This document shows positions 26,948 to 35,462 of a DNA stretch of 53,641 nt, one piece after another. A program made the position numbers and the translations under genes. How positions within the stretch are numbered: position 1 is the stretch's first letter; every line of letters begins with the position of its first letter. A model generated the notes under the pieces. The model was not told where the DNA came from and ran no database searches. It saw only the letters and a list, made by a program, of their open reading frames with translations. The DNA lies in contig JAMDBD010000019.1 of the NCBI GenBank assembly GCA_023484105.1, positions 1 through 53,641 of the forward strand. The letters run 5' to 3'. Origin of the DNA: Thermoplasmatota archaeon. Its GTDB lineage: Archaea > Thermoplasmatota > Thermoplasmata > Thermoplasmatales > Thermoplasmataceae.

Positions 26948-27129
26948 CTCAGAATACGAGTCTGTTCCGCTCCTGGTATGGTTAGTCAGGAGGTCTTTAG
27001 CTCTCTTTTCACAGTTCTAGTTGAGGAATTAGGAATCCATCCGCGCAGAACCCTGATATAACGATCGGTCTTTTGTAAATGACTCTAAAATATATAAAAA
27101 GATAAATGTGAGACTATGAAGGTGAAAAT

Positions 27130-27357
27130 GTGGTTAGCCGAAGTACTAAAATAATTTTAGAGGTCGTACCAGGTGCGATTATATCATCTCCTATTGCACT
27201 TTATCTGGCTTAGGTTGAGGTTAAATACCACCAGTACTGGCACAGCCTTATCGTTGTTTTCTTGTGTTCTGGATCCTGATATTTGCTGAATTCTGGTGGA
27301 GCAGATCACTTCTATGATATAGATTTCAAAAATGCCTTAAGAAATGATGAACCGTAG
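27130..27357 (+). pseudogene. Probable decayed small membrane-protein gene
   Basis: A strong Shine-Dalgarno GGTGA (27121-27125) precedes a GTG at 27130, and a TATA-like TATATAAAAA is at about 27089-27098. The frame begins VSRSTKIILEVVPGAIIS and continues as a hydrophobic segment, then stops at TAG 27211. The same frame stays readable as YHQYWHSLIVVFL and later GGADHFYDIDFKNALRNDEP, interrupted again by TGA 27277 and ending at 27355-27357. Good initiation signals followed by two in-frame stops suggest a recently inactivated gene of about 75 codons. I do not recognise the product. Confidence 0.35.
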
Positions 27358-27401
27358 ACATGAAACCAAATCTAACTGACTTTATCTCTGATAATGAAAA
27401 A

Positions 27402-27486
27402 TGCGGAGGGCCGGATTTGAACCGGCGGACCCCTACGGGAATGGACCCTGAATCCATCGCCTTTAACCTAGCTCGACAACCTCCGC
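27402..27486 (-). tRNA. tRNA-Leu, anticodon CAG
   Basis: On the minus strand GCGGAGG (5' acceptor) pairs with CCTCCGC, with discriminator A at 27402. The T arm contains GGTTCAAATCC, and the anticodon stem ATGGA/TCCAT encloses the loop TTCAGGG, giving anticodon CAG. A long variable arm (CCC-GTA-GGG) marks it as a type II tRNA, as expected for Leu. No intron is present and the 3' CCA is not encoded. The deduced length is 85 nt. Confidence 0.95.
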
Positions 27487-27512
27487 CTCTGGTCGGAATG
27501 CTTTATTCCAAT

Positions 27513-27524
27513 TATAAATTTATA
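27513..27524 (-). promoter_or_regulatory. TATA box of tRNA-Leu
   Basis: The palindromic TATAAATTTATA is centred about 32 nt upstream of the tRNA 5' end on the minus strand, as expected with a short 5' leader removed by RNase P. Confidence 0.55.
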
Positions 27525-27703
27525 GATGAAATACCAATTAGTTCGTCATCATACGAGGATTATAAAATAGAATCAGCATGCAAAGTTATTGCTAAACGGA
27601 ATTTAGTGTTCTATTAGTTGATACCAGGCAGGCTTTGCTAACAAACAGAACTGATTGTCAACTAAGAAGTTAATGTAAGGGTGCGATGTTTTTGACTGCT
27701 TAA

Positions 27704-28669
27704 TTACTCTTTCTTTATCGCAGTGTTTTTGAAGTGAGTTGCGGCTTTATGTGCTTCGTCAGTCAGTTTTAACACAGTATCATCATGACCGACGATCTTT
27801 TCAATATCCAGAAGATCTATTCGGTTTCCAGGGCTTAGAAATCTTCCCTTGTGAATCATAGCCACTTTTCTGTCTCCAATCATGATATATTTCCCAGAAA
27901 TATTGCCCTTGAGCTTACTCTTGCCGACTCCAATCGTGGGAATTCCTGCAGTGATGCCGATGTAGCAGGCCAGGCCACAGAATCTGGGATGATATATTCC
28001 ATGGCCGTCAACGAGGACTGTACCGTCAAAATTTCCTATGGCACGTTTCATTATCTCGCCTTCTCTGTACGATAGATATGTCGGTATATATGGAAAAGTT
28101 ACGTGCGATCTTGCAAATCTGGCCATGATCTCATTCCCTTCACGCCATACAAAGGCTGCAACCGCGTCGTTTCCGTAATATGACACGTCAACGGCACCGA
28201 AAGAGTCACTGCCTGGATATTCCGACACGAATTCCTTAGACATACGGGACTGTTCGGCAGCAATCCTCTTTAGCGGAAATTCAGTTTTAAATTCTGTGAA
28301 TCTTAATTTTTCGAAGTCCATAACGTGCTCATCCTCAACTTTTATTCCGCAGGCAACCAACCTTCTAATCTTCTCCTCTGTTCCAAGGGGATGGGTATAA
28401 TTTCCAACACTGCCATCAGAATGGATTATTCTGAAACATTCGGTTATGTCTGGTTCAGGGTTCTCGGAAAGCATCTTACCAACCGCTCTCGCCGCAATGG
28501 TATCGCCAAGAGCAATGGCAAGATCCATGTAAGTGCTGACTTTATTTACAGGAATCTGTCTCACGAGGGAATAGAAATAAGATGGAAGATCAAACGAAGC
28601 AAATTCGCTGACATAAGGCATGTGATATGCATCTAGGGACGGAATAAAGGTTTTTAGGTTTAATTCCAT
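27704..28669 (-). CDS. Fused O6-alkylguanine-DNA alkyltransferase and endonuclease V
   Basis: DNA repair fusion protein. Residues about 25-110 match the DNA-binding/active-site domain of alkyltransferases: VNKVSTYMDLAIALGD, the arginine-finger segment ARAVGKMLSENP, and HSDGSVGNY. The acceptor motif PCHRV reads ECFRI (Cys 78 from this start), so Cys and Arg remain while Pro and His are changed. Residues about 130-320 are endonuclease V, cutting next to deaminated bases, with AVDVSYY, FPYIPTYLSYREGE, LVDGHGIYHPR and IPTIGVGKSKLKG carrying the metal and deoxyinosine pocket residues. A fusion of this type from Ferroplasma acidarmanus has been shown to have both activities. The ATG at 28669 is 15 nt from the divergent transporter gene. 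Confidence 0.92.
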   Translation of the reverse strand: MELNLKTFIPSLDAYHMPYVSEFASFDLPSYFYSLVRQIPVNKVSTYMDLAIALGDTIAARAVGKMLSENPEPDITECFRIIHSDGSVGNYTHPLGTEEKIRRLVACGIKVEDEHVMDFEKLRFTEFKTEFPLKRIAAEQSRMSKEFVSEYPGSDSFGAVDVSYYGNDAVAAFVWREGNEIMARFARSHVTFPYIPTYLSYREGEIMKRAIGNFDGTVLVDGHGIYHPRFCGLACYIGITAGIPTIGVGKSKLKGNISGKYIMIGDRKVAMIHKGRFLSPGNRIDLLDIEKIVGHDDTVLKLTDEAHKAATHFKNTAIKKE

Positions 28670-28683
28670 CACGGGCAGAGCCG

Positions 28684-31600
28684 ATGTTTGAAAAACAGTT
28701 TAGGGGCCTGGCAAAATTCTCAGTAAAAAACAGAAAAAAGATCATAGTGATCTGGATACTCCTCTTCCTGATCTTAGCTCCATTTGCGCTCGCATTCATA
28801 AGCAATACAAGCTTCAATTTCGCCAACAGCTTGATAACAAAGGGCTCTGAGACTTACTATTCAAACCTGACATTTTCACAGCAGTTTGGCAAATCAGCGG
28901 CGAACGGCAATGGTATTGTAATTGTTTCCACAGGGACAAATGTGGACAGCCAGAAGGTGGTTGATCAGTTGATAAAGCTCCAGAATGGGCTTATCAATTA
29001 TTTCAAAGGTAAAAGCTTAGGTTTCAGCGGAATTGAGAGTATATTGACTGTTGAGCAGGACCTCCTGAATAATATAACAGCCAAGATAAGGACTCTACAA
29101 AACAGTACTGTCAGCATTATGCTTGGTATAAGCAAACAACTGCATTACCTGATTCCGGTATTCAATTCAACTTCGTATATGATCCTTGGCATGCCACTTT
29201 TTTACCTAGAAGAATTTATTGCCTACAATAAGTCTGGGCATTCATTCAGTCAAAGCAATTCATTCGCATATAATCAGACAAGAAATAGTTTTGTCAATTC
29301 CACAAGTTACATGCAGTTATCCTACTTAGATAACTTCTCCGCAGCATGGAACAGTACGCTTGGCCCAAATTCTCTTAAGGATGGATTTTCAGCAATGAAT
29401 ATCGCCGTCAACCTGACTCTATCAAATTCGCAATTTTCAAGATCGCTGGAAACCCAAAATTATACTGAGTATAATATAGCCAGATCGGTTGCCGAGAATA
29501 TTACTCTCTATGATTTTTCAAATACTGCTCAAAGATCTGGTATTATAAGATCGCTTGCAATACTTTTCATTTCTCAAAGCCCGGCAACTCTATCAGTACT
29601 AGCCAATCTTCACCTTCAGATCAGTGCATTTTCATTCTCATACGATTCATTCAACCTGTCAGATCAACCCTCTCAGGTGATCGCTGCGAATTCATCCAGG
29701 ATCCTTTCTGATTCTCTACCTGGCATATTTTCTGTTAACCCGGAAGTGAAGATTAACAAGTTGTATATACAGGGATATCTGGAATATCTCTATGGTAACA
29801 GCAATTCTACCTCTGAGATAGCACTATCAACGCTCTATTATAGCAATTTTACCTCATATCCAATCCTGCCCAGCTGGTTTGTATTTCACCAGTTCGTAGG
29901 GTATGATAACTCAACCACAATAACTGAAGCAACGTTCAGCAAAAACTTTGGGATCGGGACTGTTAATTCAGTATCTGCATTCACGAGTCCGTATTCGAAG
30001 AATATATCCGGAAGCAATTTCTACGTTGCCGGTTCCAGTGCCTCAAGCGCGGAGTACGAGCAGCAGTCCACTTCAGGACTGGTCACTGCCCTTGTGATAG
30101 GAATACTCCTTTCCGTCATAATAGTGGGTATTTTTTTCCGATCACCAATCGCCGCTGTTATCCCTCTGATGATATTCGGTATCTCTGCTGTTATATCTAT
30201 GGGGCTCAGCTATCTGATATATGATAAACTGTTTCATTCTGAGGCATCGTTTATCACACCTACCCTACTGCTCATACTTTTGCTCGGGATAACCTCAGAT
30301 TATGTTGTCTACATAATGTCAAGATACAGGAGAGAAGTACGCGTTGGCAGCGAGACACCCGTTGAAAACGCTGGAGAATGGGCAGGCCATGCGGTGTTCA
30401 CATCGGGTCTCACAGTTGCTGTATCGTATCTGATACTGTGGCTTGCAAACGTTCCTCTGTTCAGCGACTCTGGTATCACCAATGCAATCGGAGTGTCCGT
30501 TACAATACTGCTTGCCAACACGTTTCTTATAGCATTGCTGAAAATATTTGGAGACCGGCTGTTCTGGCCCTCAAAACCTGCTAACATGAAGCATGCGCCT
30601 GCTGAAAAGGAGATGGCAAAAATTGGTAGTTTTGTCACTACAAACAAATATAAGTTCCTTGCTATATTTGTCGTAATATCGCTTATAGGGATATACATAT
30701 ATATGATAACGCCTGCTGGTCTCGATCTCTTTGCCCTTTTACCTCAAAATAGCAGTACACAGGCTCTGGAAGCGGTAAATGCATCATTTCATGGAGACTT
30801 CTTCGAAAGAGACTATGTTATAGTGGAAATGCCAAGCCCAATATTCCAGAACGTTTCCGGGAACATTACGTACAACAACACAGAAATGGGGGAAATCAAT
30901 CAGCTCTCCAATCTGTTGCTGTTACAGCCACAGATATCTCAGGTATTTGGCCCCACTTATCCTTTTGGCTATTATCAGAACTGGAATCTTTCAAATGTTT
31001 CAGCATCTGATCGTAACTATTACAGCAACCCGTACACAGCGCAGATTCTATCGTATTTTGGTAACAGTTCTAACTATGCAATAATATACTATCAGCCCTC
31101 TGCTCTGGCATATTCGCCATATGTTACCACAGCCATGCCTCACCTTAACACAATTCTCGCGAAACTTTCATCTGAACAAGGTTACAAGTACTATAATGGC
31201 GGACTATCACAGGGAATCTCAGATGCAAACACCTACAGCCATTCAGCATTCAACGAAATTGTGCCAATCATTGTCATAACCGTCATGATAATACTTTTCA
31301 TTCAATTAAGCTCAATATTCACACCAATAAGATTGATCTTGATGGTGCTGGCTATGGTCATATTTTCACTGGTAATCACATACATATATTTCTTCTACAT
31401 ACTTTCGCTTCCAATTATAATATTCCTGCCTATGTTCGTTTTTGTCACCCTTCTTGCGGTGGGGCTTGACTATGACATTTTCATGATAACAAGGGTAAGG
31501 GAGGAAGTAATAAAGGGATCATCAACAGACAAAGCCATCAGAACCAGCGTTTCAGAGAATGGAGGGGTGATTATAGCTTTGGGCAGCATTCTCTTCGTCA

Positions 31601-31767
31601 CATTCTTTGCTCTGAACTTCGCTAACTTCCCAATACTTTCTGAAATTGGTGTGGGACTTGCGCTTGGAATACTTATAGATACTTTCCTCAGTTGGCCGTT
31701 TCTCGTACCAGCAATAATGACAATAATGGAAAAGTATAACTGGTGGCCGTCAAAACTGTCACGATAA
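28684..31767 (+). CDS. MMPL/RND superfamily transporter
   Basis: Large polytopic membrane protein of 1027 aa with the duplicated RND layout: an N-terminal helix (KIIVIWILLFLILAPFALAF), a large extracytoplasmic loop (about residues 45-460) rich in Asn, Ser and Tyr, five membrane helices (about 465-640), one helix (about 659-680), a second loop, and a final bundle of helices (from about 860). TLLLILLLGITSDYVVYIMSRYRRE and VTLLAVGLDYDIFMITRVREE are the paired SDY and DYD motifs typical of MMPL proton-coupled transporters. The many N-x-S/T sequons in the loops fit an archaeal surface-exposed glycoprotein. The substrate is unknown; hydrophobic compounds or lipids are usual for the family. Confidence 0.9.
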   Translation: MFEKQFRGLAKFSVKNRKKIIVIWILLFLILAPFALAFISNTSFNFANSLITKGSETYYSNLTFSQQFGKSAANGNGIVIVSTGTNVDSQKVVDQLIKLQNGLINYFKGKSLGFSGIESILTVEQDLLNNITAKIRTLQNSTVSIMLGISKQLHYLIPVFNSTSYMILGMPLFYLEEFIAYNKSGHSFSQSNSFAYNQTRNSFVNSTSYMQLSYLDNFSAAWNSTLGPNSLKDGFSAMNIAVNLTLSNSQFSRSLETQNYTEYNIARSVAENITLYDFSNTAQRSGIIRSLAILFISQSPATLSVLANLHLQISAFSFSYDSFNLSDQPSQVIAANSSRILSDSLPGIFSVNPEVKINKLYIQGYLEYLYGNSNSTSEIALSTLYYSNFTSYPILPSWFVFHQFVGYDNSTTITEATFSKNFGIGTVNSVSAFTSPYSKNISGSNFYVAGSSASSAEYEQQSTSGLVTALVIGILLSVIIVGIFFRSPIAAVIPLMIFGISAVISMGLSYLIYDKLFHSEASFITPTLLLILLLGITSDYVVYIMSRYRREVRVGSETPVENAGEWAGHAVFTSGLTVAVSYLILWLANVPLFSDSGITNAIGVSVTILLANTFLIALLKIFGDRLFWPSKPANMKHAPAEKEMAKIGSFVTTNKYKFLAIFVVISLIGIYIYMITPAGLDLFALLPQNSSTQALEAVNASFHGDFFERDYVIVEMPSPIFQNVSGNITYNNTEMGEINQLSNLLLLQPQISQVFGPTYPFGYYQNWNLSNVSASDRNYYSNPYTAQILSYFGNSSNYAIIYYQPSALAYSPYVTTAMPHLNTILAKLSSEQGYKYYNGGLSQGISDANTYSHSAFNEIVPIIVITVMIILFIQLSSIFTPIRLILMVLAMVIFSLVITYIYFFYILSLPIIIFLPMFVFVTLLAVGLDYDIFMITRVREEVIKGSSTDKAIRTSVSENGGVIIALGSILFVTFFALNFANFPILSEIGVGLALGILIDTFLSWPFLVPAIMTIMEKYNWWPSKLSR

Positions 31768-31899
31768 TCCTCAGGTGTTTTCTAAAGTCACTAGTGAAAA
31801 GAGGATACAAAAAGCACATCTGTGGTTTACGAATGAACTCCGGCAGCCGTAATCGATGAAAAAAAATTAATAGTGAGGAGCAATCGTCAGCCAATCTAT

Positions 31900-32127
31900 A
31901 TGAAGACCTATCTAGACGTAACTTTCTCCAGTGAAGGTGCAAAACCAAGCGAAATAATAAACAGACTCAGGTCACTTGGGTTCAAACCCATTATTGGGGA
32001 GCACGATATGGTCTATGAATGGGGGAAAAATGCTTCTGCAGAAGATTCCATATGGTTTGCAGATAAAATTCAGGCTGCAATGGAAGGCTTCAAAGTAATG
32101 TTTCATATTGAGACAACTACGGATTAA
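31900..32127 (+). CDS. Small protein, function unknown
   Basis: A 75-aa soluble alpha/beta protein (KTYLDVTFSSEGAKPSEIIN, RSLGFKPIIGEHDMVYEWG, then a helix and a final strand VMFHIETTT). The beta-alpha-beta-beta-alpha-beta order suggests a ferredoxin-like fold; I do not recognise a family. I chose the ATG at 31900 because the in-frame GTG at 31873 lies right at the TATA-like AAAAATTAATAG and would be upstream of the transcript. The end overlaps the convergent RNase P gene by 4 nt. Confidence 0.65.
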   Translation: MKTYLDVTFSSEGAKPSEIINRLRSLGFKPIIGEHDMVYEWGKNASAEDSIWFADKIQAAMEGFKVMFHIETTTD

Positions 32128-32438
32128 CGGTATGGAATTCTTCTCACAGCGCCACAGTGGCGACACTCTATTATAATAATCCCATTCTTAAGCCGAATTG
32201 TGGATTCTCTTGAATGTGGAGAAAAACATTTCTTGCAGTACATTCTTTTAATTTCCCTTGGAAGCGTTATATCCATCCTCTCTGAAATCCTCTGCATTAT
32301 TTCCAAGTACCTTCTGGCCAGATCTGCACGGTCTGTTGAGCAGGATAAACTGTAGAGCCCCATTATTCGATCTCTGGCAATCCGCATTGCCAGTTCCTTA
32401 TCTCTCACCGATCTGATTTTTCTCCTATTTCCTGTCAT
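32124..32438 (-). CDS. rnp4: Ribonuclease P protein component 4 (Rpp21/Rpr2)
   Basis: Zinc-ribbon protein subunit of archaeal RNase P, which removes 5' leaders from pre-tRNA. An N-terminal helical part contains AMRIARDRIMGLYSLSCS and RRYLEIMQRISERMDI, and the C-terminal zinc ribbon has YCKKC and ECRHCGAVRRIPY, the four Cys ligands of the family. I prefer the ATG at 32438, preceded by GAAGGT; a TTG at 32456 would add six residues. It overlaps the end of pyrC by 14 nt, so the two are cotranscribed. Confidence 0.9.
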   Translation of the reverse strand: MTGNRRKIRSVRDKELAMRIARDRIMGLYSLSCSTDRADLARRYLEIMQRISERMDITLPREIKRMYCKKCFSPHSRESTIRLKNGIIIIECRHCGAVRRIPYR

Positions 32439-33684
32439 TAGAGATGAACCTTCCAAGATGATCTTCTATCAGTTCATATTTTTCAAGCACTGTTTCTCCT
32501 CTCATGACCACATCGGAGGGAAAGATGGCGCTGTAACCATTAAAAGGGGTTACAGTAACCTTGGAATGGAGTCGATCCTGATCTATCGGTTTCTCAGACG
32601 AGAAATCAACGCACATAAAATCAGCGGAGTATCCAACCTGAAGCATTCCCTTTCTTAGACCAAAAAGCGCAGCAGGATTTGAACACGCTGTCTTCAGGAA
32701 CAGATCCATAGAAAGGATCTTCCTTTTCACTAGACTGAGCATCAGCGGTATTCTGGTTTCCACCCCTATGATCCCGGAGGCTGCATGCTCAAAATCTTCC
32801 TTGTTTTCGTAGGAATGAGGGGCGTGATCTGAAGTCAGCAGGCTGAACTTCCCTGCCAGGAAAAGCGCAAGGAGTTTTTCCTGAGTGCCACGGTCTCTCA
32901 GCGGGGGATTTACTTTTCCCCACTGATCATTCACGGATTCGTCGTTAAGCAGGAGATGGTGCGGCGTGACCTCAAACAGGTAGTTTGTTTGAATATCATA
33001 TGGGAAGGAAAGATGTGCAATAACGCCCTTCTTCAGCCGGAACGAAACGGCCTTCTCAATCGCCTTCTGTTCGCACTCAATGGGTCTTGCCATATTGTGA
33101 TCCCTGCAATCGTGTTCTTCCATCGAGTGAGCCGAAAGACACGAGGCGTCTTCCGCATGAAAAACAACTGGATTTTCATAGTTTCTGAGAAAATCCGTTG
33201 CAACCATGTCAAGGTCTCCAATAGCCGCAGCATTTGTGCTTCCACCCATGAATATTTTGAGCCCCGAAGTTCGTTTGTCCAGGAGATCCTTATTTGATCC
33301 GGTGAAAAGAGAATAAAGGCCGAAATCTGCATAAGCCTTCCCGCTTATCGCCGAAAGTTTGCTTTCGAAAGCTTCATAATCCGTTACAGGCACTCGGTTG
33401 TTCGGCATATCAAACACGGTAGTGGTACCACCGTATATTGCTGAAGTTGTACCGCTTCTGAAATCTTCCTTATCGGTCTCTCCAGGATCCCGGAAATGGA
33501 CATGTGTGTCTGTGGACGCAGGCAGCACTGCATGAGGAAGATGCACGATGCGCTCAGCTTTCAAGAACTTCCCAATCCTGGTGATAATACCCTGAGATAC
33601 CGAAACGGATAGATCCTGAAATTTTCCCTGATAATAGAATCTGCCATTCAGAACAACGTCTGAATCATACTCCAGGCCGATCAC
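32425..33684 (-). CDS. pyrC: Dihydroorotase
   Basis: Zinc enzyme closing N-carbamoyl-aspartate to dihydroorotate in pyrimidine synthesis. The metal-binding signature THVHFRDPGETDKEDFRSGT follows the first strand, GGTTTVFDMPNN is the next conserved block, and the C-terminal TSDHAPHSYENKE carries the catalytic Asp. The lysine that is carboxylated in class I enzymes could be one of those in GLKIFMGGSTNA, where K precedes I-F. 419 aa fits the long type I form. The start is a GTG at 33684. It overlaps queE by 20 nt and rnp4 by 14 nt. Confidence 0.95.
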   Translation of the reverse strand: MIGLEYDSDVVLNGRFYYQGKFQDLSVSVSQGIITRIGKFLKAERIVHLPHAVLPASTDTHVHFRDPGETDKEDFRSGTTSAIYGGTTTVFDMPNNRVPVTDYEAFESKLSAISGKAYADFGLYSLFTGSNKDLLDKRTSGLKIFMGGSTNAAAIGDLDMVATDFLRNYENPVVFHAEDASCLSAHSMEEHDCRDHNMARPIECEQKAIEKAVSFRLKKGVIAHLSFPYDIQTNYLFEVTPHHLLLNDESVNDQWGKVNPPLRDRGTQEKLLALFLAGKFSLLTSDHAPHSYENKEDFEHAASGIIGVETRIPLMLSLVKRKILSMDLFLKTACSNPAALFGLRKGMLQVGYSADFMCVDFSSEKPIDQDRLHSKVTVTPFNGYSAIFPSDVVMRGETVLEKYELIEDHLGRFISNDRK

Positions 33685-34300
33685 CCCATATTGCCTTGTG
33701 AAGCTGTATCATCACACGCACATTCAGGTGATCCCTTATAACCATTTCAGCCAGCCATCTGGAGTCAGTGTCGTAGCATGGCTGAAATATCACATCAATT
33801 CCAGCTGGAATGTCCACAAGTTTTGCTCTTGAAAAAACATAATCAGTCTCATCAGCAATGACAAATTTGAGATAATCCGGGCGTCTCAGCCTCTTTAGAT
33901 TGGAAGTCACAAAAGAATCAGATTCTCCAGAAGACGGGGTTTTGATGTCCATGTCAAATACTAGATTACCAATGTTGCGAAGCTTACCGATATCTATGCT
34001 TCCGGAAGTCTCCACAAGGACCATCTTCCCTGCTCCTGTAACACGTTTCAGAAAGTCTTCAGCTTCAGCCTGTATGAGGGGCTCGCCACCTGTGAAGCAT
34101 ATCCATGATTCCCAGGCAGAAATAGCTGATTCTGTAATACTGTCGAGCGGGACCTCCGTACCACCAGTGAATGTATACTTGGAATCACACCAGGAACATC
34201 TGAGATTGCATCGGTTTGTTCTGACAAAGAACATGGGTATTCCTGAAAAGGGACCCTCGCCCTGTATGCTGTGGAAAGTTTCAGTGATGAGCAACTGCAT
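33665..34300 (-). CDS. queE: 7-carboxy-7-deazaguanine synthase
   Basis: Radical SAM enzyme that makes 7-carboxy-7-deazaguanine, a precursor of archaeosine in tRNA. FHSIQGEGPFSGIPMFFVRTNRC begins the protein and the cluster motif appears as CNLRCSWC, followed by DSKYTFTGG; CFTGGEPLIQ is the SAM-binding GGE motif. 211 aa is the normal short form with reduced barrel. It starts an overlapping operon queE-pyrC-rnp4; a TATA-like TATTAATA is about 24 nt upstream. Other deazaguanine genes (queC, queD, tgtA) are not in the window. Confidence 0.95.
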   Translation of the reverse strand: MQLLITETFHSIQGEGPFSGIPMFFVRTNRCNLRCSWCDSKYTFTGGTEVPLDSITESAISAWESWICFTGGEPLIQAEAEDFLKRVTGAGKMVLVETSGSIDIGKLRNIGNLVFDMDIKTPSSGESDSFVTSNLKRLRRPDYLKFVIADETDYVFSRAKLVDIPAGIDVIFQPCYDTDSRWLAEMVIRDHLNVRVMIQLHKAIWGDRPGV

Positions 34301-34382
34301 GTGAATGCCTTTCCTATTAATATCTTAATGTATCTGCTTCAGAAGGTACAAAGTAATAATAGGAAATGCCATTTACGTATTT

Positions 34383-35462
34383 ATGGATGTTAAGCATATT
34401 TTTGATTACGCAAGAGAGGTTGATACAATAATCATCTACAACAAGGGTGGAAATGTTGTTGATAACAATTTCTTCTACCTGACACAGGTAAAGGACGGAA
34501 TGTTTGAAGGATCATTCCTTATAGTCAGGCCAGATGGAATAAAAATAGTTACTGGTGAACTGGAAGAGCAGGCAGCCAGAGCAACTGGACTAGAAGTTAT
34601 AGTTATAAATTCAAGAAAAGACATTGAGAAGGCCTTGAGATCAGTGCTTCAAGAAGTGGAAGTTGTTGGGCTCAATTACAGCGGAATTACCCTAGCCGAT
34701 TACACAGATCTCGTAAAAATGATGCCGGACAAAAGGTTCGTAGATGTTTCCGTATCCATAGGCGAAGCAAGAAAGATAAAGACCCCAGATGAACTGAAAC
34801 TTCTCAGGGAAGCCGCAAAGATTGCAAGCGAGGCTTTTGAGAATGTGACACAATACATAAAGGAGGGAATAACCGAGACGGAACTCTCTTCCAGGCTGGT
34901 TTATGAAATGCTCAGGCTTGGGGCGAGCGAGCCTTCCTTCAGTACGATAATTGCCTTTGGACCAAATTCCGCACTTCCGCACTATACTCCTTCAAACAGA
35001 AAGCTCAAGAGAAATGAGTATGTACTGATGGACTTCGGTGCGCTTTATCACAGATACTGTTCGGATATTACAAGAACCCTGGTATTTGGAAAAGCTTCAG
35101 AGGAGCAGAAAGAGATATACGGTATTGTTAAGGAGGCTCAGGAAAAGGCCATGAATGCCATAAGGGCAAACGTCAATGGCAAAGAAATAGACAAGATTGC
35201 CAGGGATGTGATAGACTCGACAAAGTACAAGGGCAGGTTTATACATTCTCTCGGTCACGGGGTGGGAATGGAGGTACATGATCACCCTGCTCTTAGCCCA
35301 GGCTATGACATGCCACTGAAGGAGAATATGGTGGTCACCGTTGAGCCAGGCATATACGTTCCGAACTTTGGAGGCGTTAGAATCGAGGATGACGTCATCG
35401 TGAAAAAGGACGGATTTGAGCGCATTACCAAAGGTTCAAGGGAATTGATAGAAATATCATGA
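34383..35462 (+). CDS. pepQ: M24 family metallopeptidase (Xaa-Pro dipeptidase/aminopeptidase)
   Basis: Cytoplasmic peptidase that removes an N-terminal residue before proline or splits Xaa-Pro dipeptides. The C-terminal pita-bread domain has all five metal ligands: MDFGALYHRYCSDITRTL (two Asp), HSLGHGVGMEVHD (His), TVEPGIYV (Glu) and GGVRIEDDV (Glu). The N-terminal creatinase-like domain fills about residues 1-120. 359 aa is typical of prolidases. Dipeptidase and aminopeptidase activity cannot be told apart by sequence here. The stop overlaps the priL start by 4 nt (ATGA). Confidence 0.9.
   Translation: MDVKHIFDYAREVDTIIIYNKGGNVVDNNFFYLTQVKDGMFEGSFLIVRPDGIKIVTGELEEQAARATGLEVIVINSRKDIEKALRSVLQEVEVVGLNYSGITLADYTDLVKMMPDKRFVDVSVSIGEARKIKTPDELKLLREAAKIASEAFENVTQYIKEGITETELSSRLVYEMLRLGASEPSFSTIIAFGPNSALPHYTPSNRKLKRNEYVLMDFGALYHRYCSDITRTLVFGKASEEQKEIYGIVKEAQEKAMNAIRANVNGKEIDKIARDVIDSTKYKGRFIHSLGHGVGMEVHDHPALSPGYDMPLKENMVVTVEPGIYVPNFGGVRIEDDVIVKKDGFERITKGSRELIEIS

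Larger units (their letters stand above)
26159..27129. other. Gene-poor region with inverted repeats
   Basis: Nearly 1 kb without a gene I can support. Frames of 108 codons (26246-26572) and 66 codons (26613-26813) exist on the plus strand but have no ribosome-binding site and no recognisable product; the minus strand is broken by many stops. It is visibly A+T-richer than the flanking genes. It contains a hairpin plus T-run (26253-26274), an inverted pair GGCTTTGCAC/GTGCAAAGCC (26248-26257 and 26325-26334) and a long hairpin at 26907-26947. It could be the remains of a mobile element or hold an unrecognised RNA. Confidence 0.5.

Noticed and set aside
27343-27395. C/D-box guide RNA candidate (ATGATGA followed by CTGA words)
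   Set aside because: Box spacing is irregular and the 3' part would run into the tRNA gene; not convincing.
27360-27617. 85-codon plus-strand frame with GGPDLNRRTP
   Set aside because: It is read through the antisense strand of tRNA-Leu; this peptide is a well-known artefact of tRNA genes.
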